This document shows, piece by piece, positions 32,455 to 41,722 of a DNA stretch of 64,000 nt; positions within the stretch are counted from its first letter, which is position 1, and every line of letters begins with the position of its first letter. The DNA is taken from contig JBIKIN010000014.1 in assembly GCA_044361595.1 (NCBI GenBank), positions 49,449 through 113,448 on the forward strand, read 5' to 3'. This stretch comes from Pseudopedobacter sp044361595 (GTDB lineage: Bacteria > Bacteroidota > Bacteroidia > Sphingobacteriales > Sphingobacteriaceae). Under the pieces are notes generated by a model. The model ran no database searches, was not told the DNA's origin, and was given only the letters and a program-made list of their open reading frames with translations. Both the position numbers and the translations under genes were made by a program.

Positions 32455-33909
32455 TTAAAAAGCTAATTTGTTATTCACCTGTGCAATTAAACCATTTACG
32501 GCTGCTTCTGATATATGCAAAATAGGCTTTGGATAAACACCAATAATAATAACCATGGCACAAATTAATCCCAAAACCAAAATCTCTGTTCCACTTATAT
32601 CTTTAAAAGTTGCGGTTAATTCGTTAACGGTTCCTTGCATTACATTTTTATACATTCTTAACATATAAACAGCACCAAAGATTATTGTTAATCCTGCAAT
32701 AGCCGCAAACCAAATTTGATACTGATAAACGGCATTTAATAATAAAAACTCGCCAATAAAACCATTAGTTAATGGTAAAGCTACTGTTCCTAATAATATG
32801 ATTAAAAATGCAATTGCAAATTTTGGGGCTACTTTAGCAATACCGCCCATTAATGCAATTTCTCTGGTATTTAATCTATCGATGATGATATCCATCACAT
32901 AGAATAAACCTATAACATTGATACCATGACTTAACATTTGTATCAATGAACCTTGAATACCTTCTATATTCCATGCAAAAATACCAGCAGATATTAATCC
33001 GACGTGAGCAATTGATGAATAAGCTACTAAACGTTTAATATCTTTTTGTGTAAATGCGATTATAGAAGCATAAACTATACCGATAACAGAAAGGATAATC
33101 GCAAGGTCTTTCCATTGTTCGAAACCTAAAGGAACGACAGGGATTAACCATCTAATTACTCCGTAAATACCCATCTTCAACATAATACCAGATAATAACA
33201 TGGTACCCAAAGTAGGGGCAACTGTGTAGGTATCAGGTTGCCAAGTATGAAAAGGAAATATTGGCATTTTGATAGCGAAAGCGATGAAAAAGCACCAAAA
33301 TAACCAACCTTGCGAAGCTGAGTCTAGATTTAAGGCGTAAAAAGCATCTATATCATAAGAGTTATTAGGAGTTTGAAGATGTAAGTAAATGATTCCCAAT
33401 AGCATAAATAATGAGCCAGCAAAAGTGTAAATAAAGAACTTCATGTTTACACGAATTCTATCTTCTGCTCCCCAAATTGCACAAATAAAGTAAATAGGAA
33501 TTAATGCTGCTTCCCAACCTACGTAAAACAAAAATGCATCTAAGGCTGTGAATACAACCAATAAACCTGATTGCATAAAAAGCACTAAAGCAAATAATGA
33601 TGGAGTATTTTTAAATTCTCTATTAAAACCTGAAAGAATAATTAATGGTACTAAGCCTGTAGTTAATAAAACCATAATCATGCTTATTCCATCAACCCCT
33701 GCTTTAAAGTTAATGCCTAATTGTGGAATCCAAGGCATATCAATAACAAATTGACGAGTAGCGTCTGCCTCAAAGTGAGATAGTAAAACTAAGGAATAGG
33801 CTAACGTTATCAAAGAACTGATGAGTGCCGTTTGTTTAGCGTAATTTTTATTCAATAAACAAGCTATCGAACCTACAAGAGGAAAAAATAATACGAGTAA
33901 TAAATTCAT
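32455..33909 (-). CDS. nuoM: NADH-quinone oxidoreductase subunit M
   Basis: 484 aa, antiporter-like proton-pumping subunit. It shows FYVGWEAALIPIYFICAIWG (about 126-145, broken here), MPIFPFHTWQPDTYTVAPT (about 213), the central Lys in DIKRLVAYSSIAHVG (about 294) and the SHGINVIGLFYVMD segment. About 14 hydrophobic segments. It is 21 bp from nuoL and 8 bp from nuoN on the same strand. Confidence 0.95.
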   Translation of the reverse strand: MNLLLVLFFPLVGSIACLLNKNYAKQTALISSLITLAYSLVLLSHFEADATRQFVIDMPWIPQLGINFKAGVDGISMIMVLLTTGLVPLIILSGFNREFKNTPSLFALVLFMQSGLLVVFTALDAFLFYVGWEAALIPIYFICAIWGAEDRIRVNMKFFIYTFAGSLFMLLGIIYLHLQTPNNSYDIDAFYALNLDSASQGWLFWCFFIAFAIKMPIFPFHTWQPDTYTVAPTLGTMLLSGIMLKMGIYGVIRWLIPVVPLGFEQWKDLAIILSVIGIVYASIIAFTQKDIKRLVAYSSIAHVGLISAGIFAWNIEGIQGSLIQMLSHGINVIGLFYVMDIIIDRLNTREIALMGGIAKVAPKFAIAFLIILLGTVALPLTNGFIGEFLLLNAVYQYQIWFAAIAGLTIIFGAVYMLRMYKNVMQGTVNELTATFKDISGTEILVLGLICAMVIIIGVYPKPILHISEAAVNGLIAQVNNKLAF

Positions 33910-33930
33910 CTATATCTTTAATTCAAAAAC

Positions 33931-35832
33931 TTAAAAACTTACAAAGCTGTAAACCAAAACAGCAATAATTCCAATAACCATAGCAAAAATATAGAATCCT
34001 ACATTTCCAGTTTGCAGAAGCCTTAACGTCTTACTTGCCTCAATAGAGCCTTTACCTAGCCCATTCACAAATCCATCTATTCCTAGTTTATCAATAACTT
34101 TAAAGAAAAACCCTGATAAAGCATCTAGTGGTTTCTGAATTAAAGCAGCATAAAACTCATCAAAATAAAATTTATTATAAGATATTTTTGCTAATGTAGG
34201 TCGTGGTTCAATATCCAAAACTGGCACATGGCTATTTCTAACATACTTGATGTAAGCATATATGATAGAAACAATAACTCCACCTACAGATATACCCATT
34301 AATAAATATTCTGTTGAATGATCTAATGCTAATTCAGCCATCTTAGAACCTGAAACTTCAAATACTGGAGCTAAATAATTAGCTAACCAGTGGCTACCAC
34401 CTAAAACTTCTGGTACTCCAATTAAACCTCCAAAAACAGATAACGCCGCTAAAACTATCAAAGGAATAGTCATAGAAACGGGCGACTCATGTAAATGATG
34501 CTTTTGATCTTCGCTTCCGCGAAAGTTACCCCAAAAAGTTAAAAACATCATTCTAAACATATAGAATGCAGTTAACATCGCTCCTAAAACTCCAATAATC
34601 CAAAGTACTTTATTATGCTCGTAAACATGAGCTAAAATCTCGTCTTTAGAGAAAAACCCAGCAAAAGGAGGTAAACCTGCAATTGCTATAGTTCCCATTA
34701 ACATGGTAAAGAAGGTAATAGGTAATTTTTTCCTTAAACCGCCCATGTTCCTCATGTCTTGCTCATCACTCATAGCATGAATTACTGAACCAGCTCCTAA
34801 AAACAATAAAGCCTTAAAGAATGCGTGAGTTAATACGTGGAAAAATGCGCCAGTATAAGCACCCACACCTAAGCCTAAAAACATGTATCCTAACTGGGAT
34901 ACAGTTGAATAAGCTAATACTTTTTTAATATCTGTTTGTGTTAAAGCTATAATAGCTGCAATAATAGCAGTTGCTAAACCTACTACCGCAATGATACTTA
35001 AGGTTAGTGGAGATAACGTAAAAAGGATATTTGATCTGGCTATCATGTAAATACCTGCTGTAACCATTGTTGCAGCATGAATTAATGCCGATACTGGAGT
35101 TGGTCCGGCCATTGCATCAGGTAACCAAGTAAATAAAGGTAATTGTGCCGATTTACCAGTGGCTCCGATAAATAACATGATGGTAATTAATGTTAGTGTA
35201 GCATCACCAGAAATCATACTTTCTGCCTTTGGGAAAATTTCTGTAAAAGTAACAGAGCCAAAAGTAGAGATGATTAAGAAAACCCCGATAAGGAAACCCA
35301 AATCACCAATTCTATTCATAATAAAGGCTTTTTTTGCTGCATCAGCGTAAGCGCCATTGCTATACCAGAAACCAATTAATAAATACGAACATAATCCTAC
35401 ACCTTCCCAGCCTATAAACATAATCACGTAGTTTGAACCTAATACTAATAAAAGCATAAAGAAAACAAACAAGTTTAAGTAAGCAAAGAACTTAGCAAAA
35501 CCAGCGTCGTGACTCATGTAGCCAGTAGAATAAATATGTATTAATGAACCAATACCTGTGATGATTAATAACATCATGATACTTAGTTGATCTACTTGAA
35601 AAGAAAAAGGAATTTGTATCGAGCCTACTGTTATCCAATCAAAAAGATTAATTATTGCAGGCTGGGCAGCATCAAACTCTAAAAAGATTCCTAAACTTAC
35701 CCCAAATGATGCTAATACAGCAATACTTGCAATTGCCCCAACTAATGCTTTTGGTAAAATATTTCTACCTAAACCACAAATAAGAAATCCAATAAAGGGA
35801 AATAAAGGAATTAACCAAACTAAATCTATCAT
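33931..35832 (-). CDS. nuoL: NADH-quinone oxidoreductase subunit L
   Basis: 633 aa, largest antiporter-like subunit, with the long lateral helix at its C-terminus. It has an N-terminal extension (Proton_antipo_N) with FSFQVDQLSIMMLLIITGIG (about 56-75), the GWEGVGLCSYLLIGFWY block (about 142), LFTWLPDAMAGPTPVSALIHAAT (split; about 232), and the basic-residue helix DIKKVLAYSTVSQLGYM (about 301). It lies 17 bp from nuoK and 21 bp from nuoM. Confidence 0.95.
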   Translation of the reverse strand: MIDLVWLIPLFPFIGFLICGLGRNILPKALVGAIASIAVLASFGVSLGIFLEFDAAQPAIINLFDWITVGSIQIPFSFQVDQLSIMMLLIITGIGSLIHIYSTGYMSHDAGFAKFFAYLNLFVFFMLLLVLGSNYVIMFIGWEGVGLCSYLLIGFWYSNGAYADAAKKAFIMNRIGDLGFLIGVFLIISTFGSVTFTEIFPKAESMISGDATLTLITIMLFIGATGKSAQLPLFTWLPDAMAGPTPVSALIHAATMVTAGIYMIARSNILFTLSPLTLSIIAVVGLATAIIAAIIALTQTDIKKVLAYSTVSQLGYMFLGLGVGAYTGAFFHVLTHAFFKALLFLGAGSVIHAMSDEQDMRNMGGLRKKLPITFFTMLMGTIAIAGLPPFAGFFSKDEILAHVYEHNKVLWIIGVLGAMLTAFYMFRMMFLTFWGNFRGSEDQKHHLHESPVSMTIPLIVLAALSVFGGLIGVPEVLGGSHWLANYLAPVFEVSGSKMAELALDHSTEYLLMGISVGGVIVSIIYAYIKYVRNSHVPVLDIEPRPTLAKISYNKFYFDEFYAALIQKPLDALSGFFFKVIDKLGIDGFVNGLGKGSIEASKTLRLLQTGNVGFYIFAMVIGIIAVLVYSFVSF

Positions 35833-35849
35833 CAGGTTTTATAAAAAAA

Positions 35850-36179
35850 TTACCACTTTAATCTGTTTAATATATTGATGTCTATAGAACTTGTATTTCT
35901 ATAAACCATCACAATGATTGCTAAACCAACCGCAACTTCGGCAGCGGCTAAAGCCATAATAAAAAAGACAAAAACTTGTCCCGATGCATCGCCACTATAA
36001 GCAGAAAATGCTGTTAATAACAAATTCACAGCGTTTAACATCAACTCTACTGACATGAAAATAATAATGGCGTTTCTTCTAATTAAAACACCAATTACTC
36101 CAATAGTAAAAATAATTGCACTTAGTAAAATGTAATGATTAAGCGGAACTTGCTGTATTGTTGCAGTTATATTATCCAT
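35850..36179 (-). CDS. nuoK: NADH-quinone oxidoreductase subunit K
   Basis: 109 aa with three hydrophobic segments and the conserved Glu residues in helices 2 and 3 (IFMSVELMLNAVNLLL and ALAAAEVAVGLAI), needed for proton translocation. Its start overlaps the 3' end of nuoJ by 8 bp. Confidence 0.95.
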   Translation of the reverse strand: MDNITATIQQVPLNHYILLSAIIFTIGVIGVLIRRNAIIIFMSVELMLNAVNLLLTAFSAYSGDASGQVFVFFIMALAAAEVAVGLAIIVMVYRNTSSIDINILNRLKW

Positions 36180-36675
36180 TTTGAGTTCTTTTATCTTTTT
36201 TAGCTAGTAAAACTGCTCCTACCATGGCAGAAAGCAAAAGAATAGATGAAATTTCGAATGGTAAAAGAAACTCGCTAAAAAGCACCTTACCTAAGTTTGC
36301 TACCAATCCAATTTCAGAGTTTGCTGATGTTGTTACTTGCGTTGTTTGTAAAGCCTTAATACTTCCTACCAAAGTAACTAATAATGCACCGCCAGCTATT
36401 ACACCAATAACCTTTAATAAATTAGGTTTCATTGGTTCTGTTTCTTTGTTTAAGTTCATTAACATTAAAACAAATAAGAAAAGAACCATAATAGCACCCA
36501 TGTAGACAATAAAGTTTACAACAGCTAAAAACTGGGCGTTTAACAAAATATAGTGGATAGTAAAGGTAAAAAAGGTAGCAATTAAATATAAAACGCTATA
36601 AACCGGATTCTTGGTAAAAACTACCAGCAGAGAGAATAGAATTGATAAAAATGCAACTAAATAAAATAAACTCAT
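36172..36675 (-). CDS. nuoJ: NADH-quinone oxidoreductase subunit J
   Basis: 167 aa, five hydrophobic segments, with the conserved third helix (FIVYMGAIMVLFLFVLMLMN, about 56-75). A TACCTTTG element lies 38 bp upstream of its start (36713-36720), in the 82-bp gap after nuoI, so nuoJ-N may have an additional promoter. Confidence 0.94.
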   Translation of the reverse strand: MSLFYLVAFLSILFSLLVVFTKNPVYSVLYLIATFFTFTIHYILLNAQFLAVVNFIVYMGAIMVLFLFVLMLMNLNKETEPMKPNLLKVIGVIAGGALLVTLVGSIKALQTTQVTTSANSEIGLVANLGKVLFSEFLLPFEISSILLLSAMVGAVLLAKKDKRTQNG

Positions 36676-36712
36676 TTGTTATAATCTGCTGTTACCTTTT
36701 TGTATTGTTGCG

Positions 36713-36720
36713 CAAAGGTA
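36713..36720 (-). promoter_or_regulatory. Putative internal promoter (-7 element TACCTTTG) before nuoJ
   Basis: On the minus strand the sequence reads TACCTTTG, which fits the Bacteroidota consensus TAnnTTTG, 38 bp upstream of the nuoJ start. No clear TTTG -33 box is seen at the usual distance. It lies in the larger gap between nuoI and nuoJ. Prediction only. Confidence 0.4.
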
Positions 36721-36757
36721 AAATTTTTGATTAAAATATGTTAATAATTACTAAAAA

Positions 36758-37282
36758 CTAAACGTTTGTTGCTTTTAAAGCTTCCAATTCAGTTATTGGC
36801 ATTTCCACCAATTTATCTTTTCCGTAAATAAAGTCCTTACGTAAATAATCTGCAGGGACAATTGGACCATCTAAATAAATTGCCTCTTTAGGGCAAGCTT
36901 CTTCGCATAAACCACAAAAAATGCAACGCAACATATTAATTTCATAAGTTGCTGCATACTTTTCTTCTCTGTAAAGATGCTCTTCTCCTTTTTCACGTTC
37001 TGCAGAAATCATTGTAATAGCCTCTGCTGGACAAGATAATGCGCATAAACCACAAGCTGTACAACGTTCTCTTCCTTGCTCATCACGTTTAAGAGAATGC
37101 ATCCCTCTCCAGTTTTCAGAGAACTCACGCTCCTGCTCTGGATAATGAATTGTCTCTTTCTTCTTAAACATGTGCATAAAAGTAATGCCCATACCTTTGA
37201 ATATTGCAGGCAAATACATGCGCTCCCAAAAATTCATTGGTTTTTGTTCTAATACTTTTTTTCTACCACTTAATGATTCCAT
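36758..37282 (-). CDS. nuoI: NADH-quinone oxidoreductase subunit I
   Basis: 174 aa, peripheral-arm ferredoxin-like subunit with two [4Fe-4S] clusters: CTACGLCALSCP (about 77-88) and CIFCGLCEEACP (about 119-130). The start is taken at ATG 37282; the GTG two codons upstream is unlikely. A repeat element of the TGTCA/TGACA family lies in the 102-bp gap between nuoH and this gene. Confidence 0.95.
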   Translation of the reverse strand: MESLSGRKKVLEQKPMNFWERMYLPAIFKGMGITFMHMFKKKETIHYPEQEREFSENWRGMHSLKRDEQGRERCTACGLCALSCPAEAITMISAEREKGEEHLYREEKYAATYEINMLRCIFCGLCEEACPKEAIYLDGPIVPADYLRKDFIYGKDKLVEMPITELEALKATNV

Positions 37283-37310
37283 AATCACTTTTTGCTTTTC
37301 TAATTCGACC

Positions 37311-37384
37311 TGTCACATTAAACGAAGTCGAAATGTATTTTTATTATTACTGATAGAGGCTTTGGCTCTCTACTCAGCCTGACA
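37311..37384. repeat. Dispersed repeat, TGTCA/TGACA family (copy 1)
   Basis: The sequence starts TGTCA and ends CTGACA, 74 bp, in the gap between nuoH and nuoI. It contains a hairpin around GAGGCTTTGGCTCTC. The end words match the copies at 39589-39680 and 50106-50186. Non-coding; it lies between the tail of nuoH and the start of nuoI. Confidence 0.5.
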
Positions 37385-38422
37385 TTATAATTTATCTACA
37401 ATAGTTATTACAATAGCTGTAATTACAATATTAGCAATTGCTAAAGGTATTAATACTTTCCATCCTAAATCCATTAGTTGATCGTAACGGAAACGTGGAA
37501 CTGTCCACCTTACCCACATAAAGAAAAATATGAAGGCAATAATTTTAAACAGCATTACACCTACACCGATTAATGGTCCCCAAGTAGGGCCTAATAACTC
37601 GTTAACAGCATCCATACCTGGGTAATTATAACCACCAAAATATAAAACAGCCATTACAGCAGATGAAACAAACATATTAATATATTCTGCAAACATGTAA
37701 GCTCCCATTTTGAAGGCCGAGTACTCTGTTTGATATCCTCCAATTAATTCAGTTTCGCATTCAGGTAAATCAAATGGAACACGATTTGTCTCAGCAAAAG
37801 CACAAATTAAAAATATCAAAAAGCCTAATGGCTGATAGATGATATTCCAATGCCAGCTATGTTGTTGCTCGGCAATTTCTTTAAAACTTAAAGTATTGGT
37901 TACTAATAACAGGGCTATAATAGATAAACCCATCGCAATCTCGTAGCTGATATTCTGAGAGGCACCACGTATTGCACCCATTAAAGAATATTTATTATTA
38001 GATGCCCAACCTCCAATCATAATTCCATAAACACCTAAAGAAACTACACCAAAAATATAAAGAATACCAACATTGATATCGGTTACTTGTAAAGGGACAG
38101 TTCTTCCAAATAATTCTATAGATTGACCAAAAGGTATTACAGCTGTGCCTAAAAAAGAAACTAATAAAGCTAAAGATGGACCAGCAATAAAGAGCCATTT
38201 GTTAGAGCCACTAGGTATAATTTCTTCTTTAAAAAACATTTTACCGCCATCAGCTAATGGTTGTAATAAACCAAAAATACCAGCTCTATTTGGGCCTACT
38301 CGGTCTTGCAACCATGCTGCAACTTTACGCTCTGCCCATGTAGAATAAGCAGCAATAGTTAAGGTTAACGTAAATAATACGGTAACTAAGACCATTTTCT
38401 CTATCAAAAACGAAACTTCCAT
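37385..38422 (-). CDS. nuoH: NADH-quinone oxidoreductase subunit H
   Basis: 345 aa, membrane subunit forming the quinone-entry site with NuoB and NuoD. It shows AERKVAAWLQDRVGPNRAG (about 29-47), the ETNRVPFDLPE block (about 210-220) and EYSAFKMGAYMFAEYIN (about 231). About eight hydrophobic segments. It begins on the last base of nuoG (overlapping by 1 bp), which implies translational coupling. Confidence 0.95.
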   Translation of the reverse strand: MEVSFLIEKMVLVTVLFTLTLTIAAYSTWAERKVAAWLQDRVGPNRAGIFGLLQPLADGGKMFFKEEIIPSGSNKWLFIAGPSLALLVSFLGTAVIPFGQSIELFGRTVPLQVTDINVGILYIFGVVSLGVYGIMIGGWASNNKYSLMGAIRGASQNISYEIAMGLSIIALLLVTNTLSFKEIAEQQHSWHWNIIYQPLGFLIFLICAFAETNRVPFDLPECETELIGGYQTEYSAFKMGAYMFAEYINMFVSSAVMAVLYFGGYNYPGMDAVNELLGPTWGPLIGVGVMLFKIIAFIFFFMWVRWTVPRFRYDQLMDLGWKVLIPLAIANIVITAIVITIVDKL

Positions 38423-39426
38423 TAAAATTTACTTGCTCTTTCTAATTGTACTTGATTAGCTTCCATAAGCTCTAAATTTTTCTTCACCACTTGCGCTGGT
38501 TGCAACTCATCATAATGGTTAGAATTAATTACCGATTGACGAGAAACTTTCTTTGGGCCTTCAATAACCCAATCTTTAGTATCCTTTTTGTCAAAACGGC
38601 AAGTATTACAAATAAATTCTTCTACCTCACCAAACTCATCTTTTCTAGCTGTAACACGTAAAACTTCCTCTCCTTTATACCATAAAGTTACTTTTCCGCT
38701 ACATGTTGGGCAATCTCTGTGAGCTTCAACTGGTTTTGTGAACCAAACACGATTTTTAAATCTAAAAGTTTTATCGGTTAAAGCACCTACCGGACAAACA
38801 TCAATCACGTTCCCAGAAAAATCATTATCAATGGCTTTCTCTATGTAAGTTGAAATCTCTGCATGATCTCCTCTACCTAAAATTCCATGAACACGATTAT
38901 TAGTAATTTGATCGGCTGTAAATACACATCGGTAGCATAGAATGCATCTCGTCATGTGTAATTGAATTTTATCGCCAATATCTATTTTCTCAAAAGTTCT
39001 ACGATCAAATTCATAACGAGTATCTGCTGCTCCATGCTCAAAACCTAGATCTTGTAAGTGACATTCACCTGCTTGGTCACAAACTGGGCAGTCTAGCGGA
39101 TGATTAATTAATAACATTTCTACCACACCTTTTCTAGCCTCAACAACTTCTGGCGAAGTGATATTTTGTACTTCCATCCCATCCATCACACCTGTACGGC
39201 AACTTGCAACCAATTTTGGCATAGGTCGGGGATCCTTCTCAGAACCTTTACTCACTTTTACTAAGCAAGTTCTACATTTACCTCCACTACCTTCTAATTT
39301 GGAATAATAACACATTGCTGGAGGAACAATGTCTCCACCAATTTGTCTAGCAGCGTTTAATATGCTAGTTCCCGGTTCTACTTCAACCGGAATTCCGTCT
39401 ATTGTTACTTTAATTTTATCAGCCAA
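38422..39426 (-). CDS. nuoG: NADH-quinone oxidoreductase subunit G, short form
   Basis: 334 aa, the iron-sulfur subunit of the NADH module. It has the N-terminal [2Fe-2S] domain (MCYYSKLEGSGGKCRTC, about 38-54), the His/Cys [4Fe-4S] motif (HPLDCPVCDQAGECHLQDLG, about 113-132), then further Cys pairs (CILCYRC, about 161; and CPTCSGKVTLW, about 239). The molybdopterin-like C-terminal domain of the 908-aa E. coli NuoG is absent, as is usual in this phylum. The only available start is a TTG at 39424-39426; the frame is closed upstream. Preceded by a 280-bp gap filled with repeats. Confidence 0.9.
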   Translation of the reverse strand: MADKIKVTIDGIPVEVEPGTSILNAARQIGGDIVPPAMCYYSKLEGSGGKCRTCLVKVSKGSEKDPRPMPKLVASCRTGVMDGMEVQNITSPEVVEARKGVVEMLLINHPLDCPVCDQAGECHLQDLGFEHGAADTRYEFDRRTFEKIDIGDKIQLHMTRCILCYRCVFTADQITNNRVHGILGRGDHAEISTYIEKAIDNDFSGNVIDVCPVGALTDKTFRFKNRVWFTKPVEAHRDCPTCSGKVTLWYKGEEVLRVTARKDEFGEVEEFICNTCRFDKKDTKDWVIEGPKKVSRQSVINSNHYDELQPAQVVKKNLELMEANQVQLERASKF

Positions 39427-39469
39427 TTTTAAATTTTATTAAAATGTACTTTAAATAATTCAATCTTTT

Positions 39470-39568
39470 GGGCGTTGGAGCGGGCTTTAAGTTCATACTG
39501 CTCAAGGCATTATTCACTGGGCCGGTATCCACTTCTCCGAAGGAGTCCTTCGGACAATCCCTAACGCT
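39470..39568. repeat. Dispersed repeat, GGGCGTT/AACG family (copy 4), inside the nuo operon
   Basis: It starts GGGCGTTGGAGCGGGCTTT and ends CAATCCCTAACGC. It contains a palindrome CCGAAGGAGTCCTTCGG (near 39536-39552) and shares most internal blocks with copy 3 at 10408-10505. It lies between nuoF and nuoG, in an operon where gaps are otherwise short. Confidence 0.75.
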
Positions 39569-39588
39569 AAACCTTTTTATTTCCATTT

Positions 39589-39680
39589 CGTCATGTTGAC
39601 GGTAGGAAACATCTTAATTGCTTTGTTACCATATCGCATGGCTACCTATTTGTGTGATGTCTTGTTACCTCGACATGACA
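39589..39680. repeat. Dispersed repeat, TGTCA/TGACA family (copy 2)
   Basis: It starts CGTCATGTTGAC and ends CGACATGACA (the ends are mutually inverted), and lies directly next to the GGGCGTT element at 39470-39568. Together they fill the 280-bp nuoF-nuoG gap. Confidence 0.5.
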
Positions 39681-39706
39681 TAAAACGAATAACTAAATAA
39701 TTATTC

Positions 39707-41062
39707 CTATGATACTAATTCTGGCAGCGGATCTGCATAATGAGCCAAACCATAATTTTGCTTAACTGCTAACTGTGGATTGGTAACATGCCATTCAAAC
39801 TCATCTCTAAAATGACGAATTGCACTAGCCACAGGCCAAGCTGCTGCATCTCCTAACGGACAAATGGTATTTCCCTCTATTTTTTTAGAAACATCTACCA
39901 ATAAATCCATATCGCCCATTTTACCATGTCCGTATTCTAAACGATGTAATACTTTCTCCATCCAACCTGTACCTTCTCGACAAGGTGAACATTGTCCACA
40001 TGACTCGTGGTGATAAAAACGAGCAAAATTCCATGTATTTCTAACAATACATTGGTCTTCATCTAATACCACAAAACCTCCAGATCCAAGCATCGTTCCA
40101 GTAGCAAATCCACCTTCAGATAGAGATTCGTAAGACATTAAACGCTTATCGCCATTGGCTAAATTTAATATCAAATTAGCTGGTAAAATTGGTACTGAAG
40201 AACCTCCTGCAACAACTGCCTTTAGTCTTTTACCATTTGCAATGCCTCCACAATATTCATCTGAATAGATAAAATCTTCAACAGAAACACCTAATTCAAT
40301 TTCGTAAACACCTGGTTTATTAATATTTCCAGAAGCTGAAATTAATTTTGTTCCTGTAGATCTACCAATTCCTAATTTAGCATATTCATCACCGCCATCA
40401 TTCACAATAGGAACAACCGCGGCAATAGATTCTACATTGTTAACCACAGTTGGGCAACCGTATAATCCTGCAATTGCTGGGAAAGGTGGTTTAATTCTTG
40501 GATTTCCTCTTTTTCCCTCAAGCGATTCTAATAAAGCAGTTTCTTCTCCGCAAATATAAGCTCCACCTCCAGGTTGTACGTAAAGCTCTAAATCGTAACC
40601 ACTTCCTAATATATTTTTTCCTAAAAATCCTGCTGCTTTAGCTTCTGCAATTGCTTTCTCTAAAATGCGGATTTGAGGCATCATCTCACCTCTAACATAG
40701 ATGTAACTGGTATTTGCACCTAAAGCGTAACTAGAAACAATCATTCCCTCAATTAAAGCATGAGGAATATTTGTCATCAAATAACGGTCTTTGAATGTTC
40801 CAGGCTCAGATTCATCAGCATTGCATACCAAATAACGCGGTACACCTTCTGGCTTAGCCAAAAAACTCCATTTCATTCCAGTAGGAAAACCAGCACCACC
40901 ACGACCACGTAAACCAGACTTCTTAACTTCTTCTACGATTTCGTCGGTAGACATTGTCTTAATAGCCTTTTCAACAGCCCTGTAGCCGCCTTTTTCGCGG
41001 TAAACCTTTAAAGTGTTTATGCCTGGAACGTTAATGTGTTCTAATAATAATTTGCGACCCAT
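39707..41062 (-). CDS. nuoF: NADH-quinone oxidoreductase subunit F
   Basis: 451 aa, the NADH-oxidising subunit with FMN. It shows the FMN/NADH site GLRGRGGAGFPTGMKWSF (about 50-67), the YICGEETALLESLEG block (about 169-183), and the C-terminal [4Fe-4S] motif ESCGQCSPCREGTGW (about 353) with Cys of NTICPLGDA (about 396). The start at 41062 is preceded by a heptamer array (41074-41209) separating it from nuoE. Confidence 0.95.
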   Translation of the reverse strand: MGRKLLLEHINVPGINTLKVYREKGGYRAVEKAIKTMSTDEIVEEVKKSGLRGRGGAGFPTGMKWSFLAKPEGVPRYLVCNADESEPGTFKDRYLMTNIPHALIEGMIVSSYALGANTSYIYVRGEMMPQIRILEKAIAEAKAAGFLGKNILGSGYDLELYVQPGGGAYICGEETALLESLEGKRGNPRIKPPFPAIAGLYGCPTVVNNVESIAAVVPIVNDGGDEYAKLGIGRSTGTKLISASGNINKPGVYEIELGVSVEDFIYSDEYCGGIANGKRLKAVVAGGSSVPILPANLILNLANGDKRLMSYESLSEGGFATGTMLGSGGFVVLDEDQCIVRNTWNFARFYHHESCGQCSPCREGTGWMEKVLHRLEYGHGKMGDMDLLVDVSKKIEGNTICPLGDAAAWPVASAIRHFRDEFEWHVTNPQLAVKQNYGLAHYADPLPELVS

Positions 41063-41073
41063 GTTTCTTTTTA

Positions 41074-41209
41074 GATTTGAGATTTAAGTATCAAGTATCA
41101 AGACCTAAGTCCATCAACATGCAACCTCATCTATTTTGTCATTTATTTATTATTTATGATTTTAGTATCAGATGAAAAGAGCTCAAATCTCACATCTAAA
41201 TACTCAAAT
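41074..41209. repeat. Inverted heptamer arrays between nuoE and nuoF
   Basis: The left arm at 41074-41108 has five words (GATTTGA, GATTTAA, GTATCAA twice, GACCTAA). The right arm at 41182-41209 has four (CTCAAAT, CTCACAT, CTAAATA, CTCAAAT), whose complements are again GATTTGA/GTATTTA/GATGTGA types. Both arms begin with TAGATTTGAG when read inward, so they form an inverted pair around a 73-bp spacer. The next base of the right arm series forms the TAG stop of nuoE. Confidence 0.8.
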
Positions 41210-41722
41210 CTATTTATTCTTTAAATTCTCAATCAATTGATCTACTGAATCTGTAGTTAAATTCTCGTAAAAAGTATATTCAGGACCAATTTGTAAAACT
41301 GGAGCAAAGCCACAAGCGGCTAAACATTCTACACCTCTGTAGCTAAATAAACCATCAGCTGTTACTTCACCTTCTTTTACACCTAGTTTTTCGCCAATGT
41401 AATCCATTATTTTCTCGGCACCTACCAAACAACAAGGACCGGTTCTACAAACCTCTAACACATACTTACCCTGAGGTTTCATAAAGTACATAGTATAAAA
41501 AGTAGCTACTTCATATACTTCTATAGGCTCTATTGATAAAATAGCAGCTACTTTATCCATTGTTGCGGGACTTAGCCATCCAAACTCTGCTTGTGCTTCA
41601 TGCAAAATAGGCAACAAAGCCGACTTTTGTTTCCCTTCTGGATAACGAGTGATAATTTCAGTACATTTACTCAATAACTCAGTAGAAAACTCTACTGCAG
41701 CTGTATCTTCTACTCTAAGCAT
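41210..41722 (-). CDS. nuoE: NADH-quinone oxidoreductase subunit E
   Basis: 170 aa, thioredoxin-like [2Fe-2S] subunit. The cluster cysteines are in VCRTGPCCLVG (about 102-112) and ECLAACGFAP (about 142-151). The C-terminus ends …LIENLKNK and the TAG stop is formed by a word of the adjacent heptamer array. It overlaps the nuoD 3' end by 8 bp. Confidence 0.94.
   Translation of the reverse strand: MLRVEDTAAVEFSTELLSKCTEIITRYPEGKQKSALLPILHEAQAEFGWLSPATMDKVAAILSIEPIEVYEVATFYTMYFMKPQGKYVLEVCRTGPCCLVGAEKIMDYIGEKLGVKEGEVTADGLFSYRGVECLAACGFAPVLQIGPEYTFYENLTTDSVDQLIENLKNK

Noticed and set aside
38422..39426. Truncated nuoG
   Set aside because: The short form without the molybdopterin-like domain is usual in this phylum, and all cluster ligands are present.
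39427..39706. A missing or broken gene between nuoF and nuoG
   Set aside because: No coding frame; the sequence is explained by two repeat elements.
41074..41209. CRISPR array
   Set aside because: Repeat words are 7 bp, degenerate and inverted in the second arm; there are no unique spacers of 30 bp and no cas genes.
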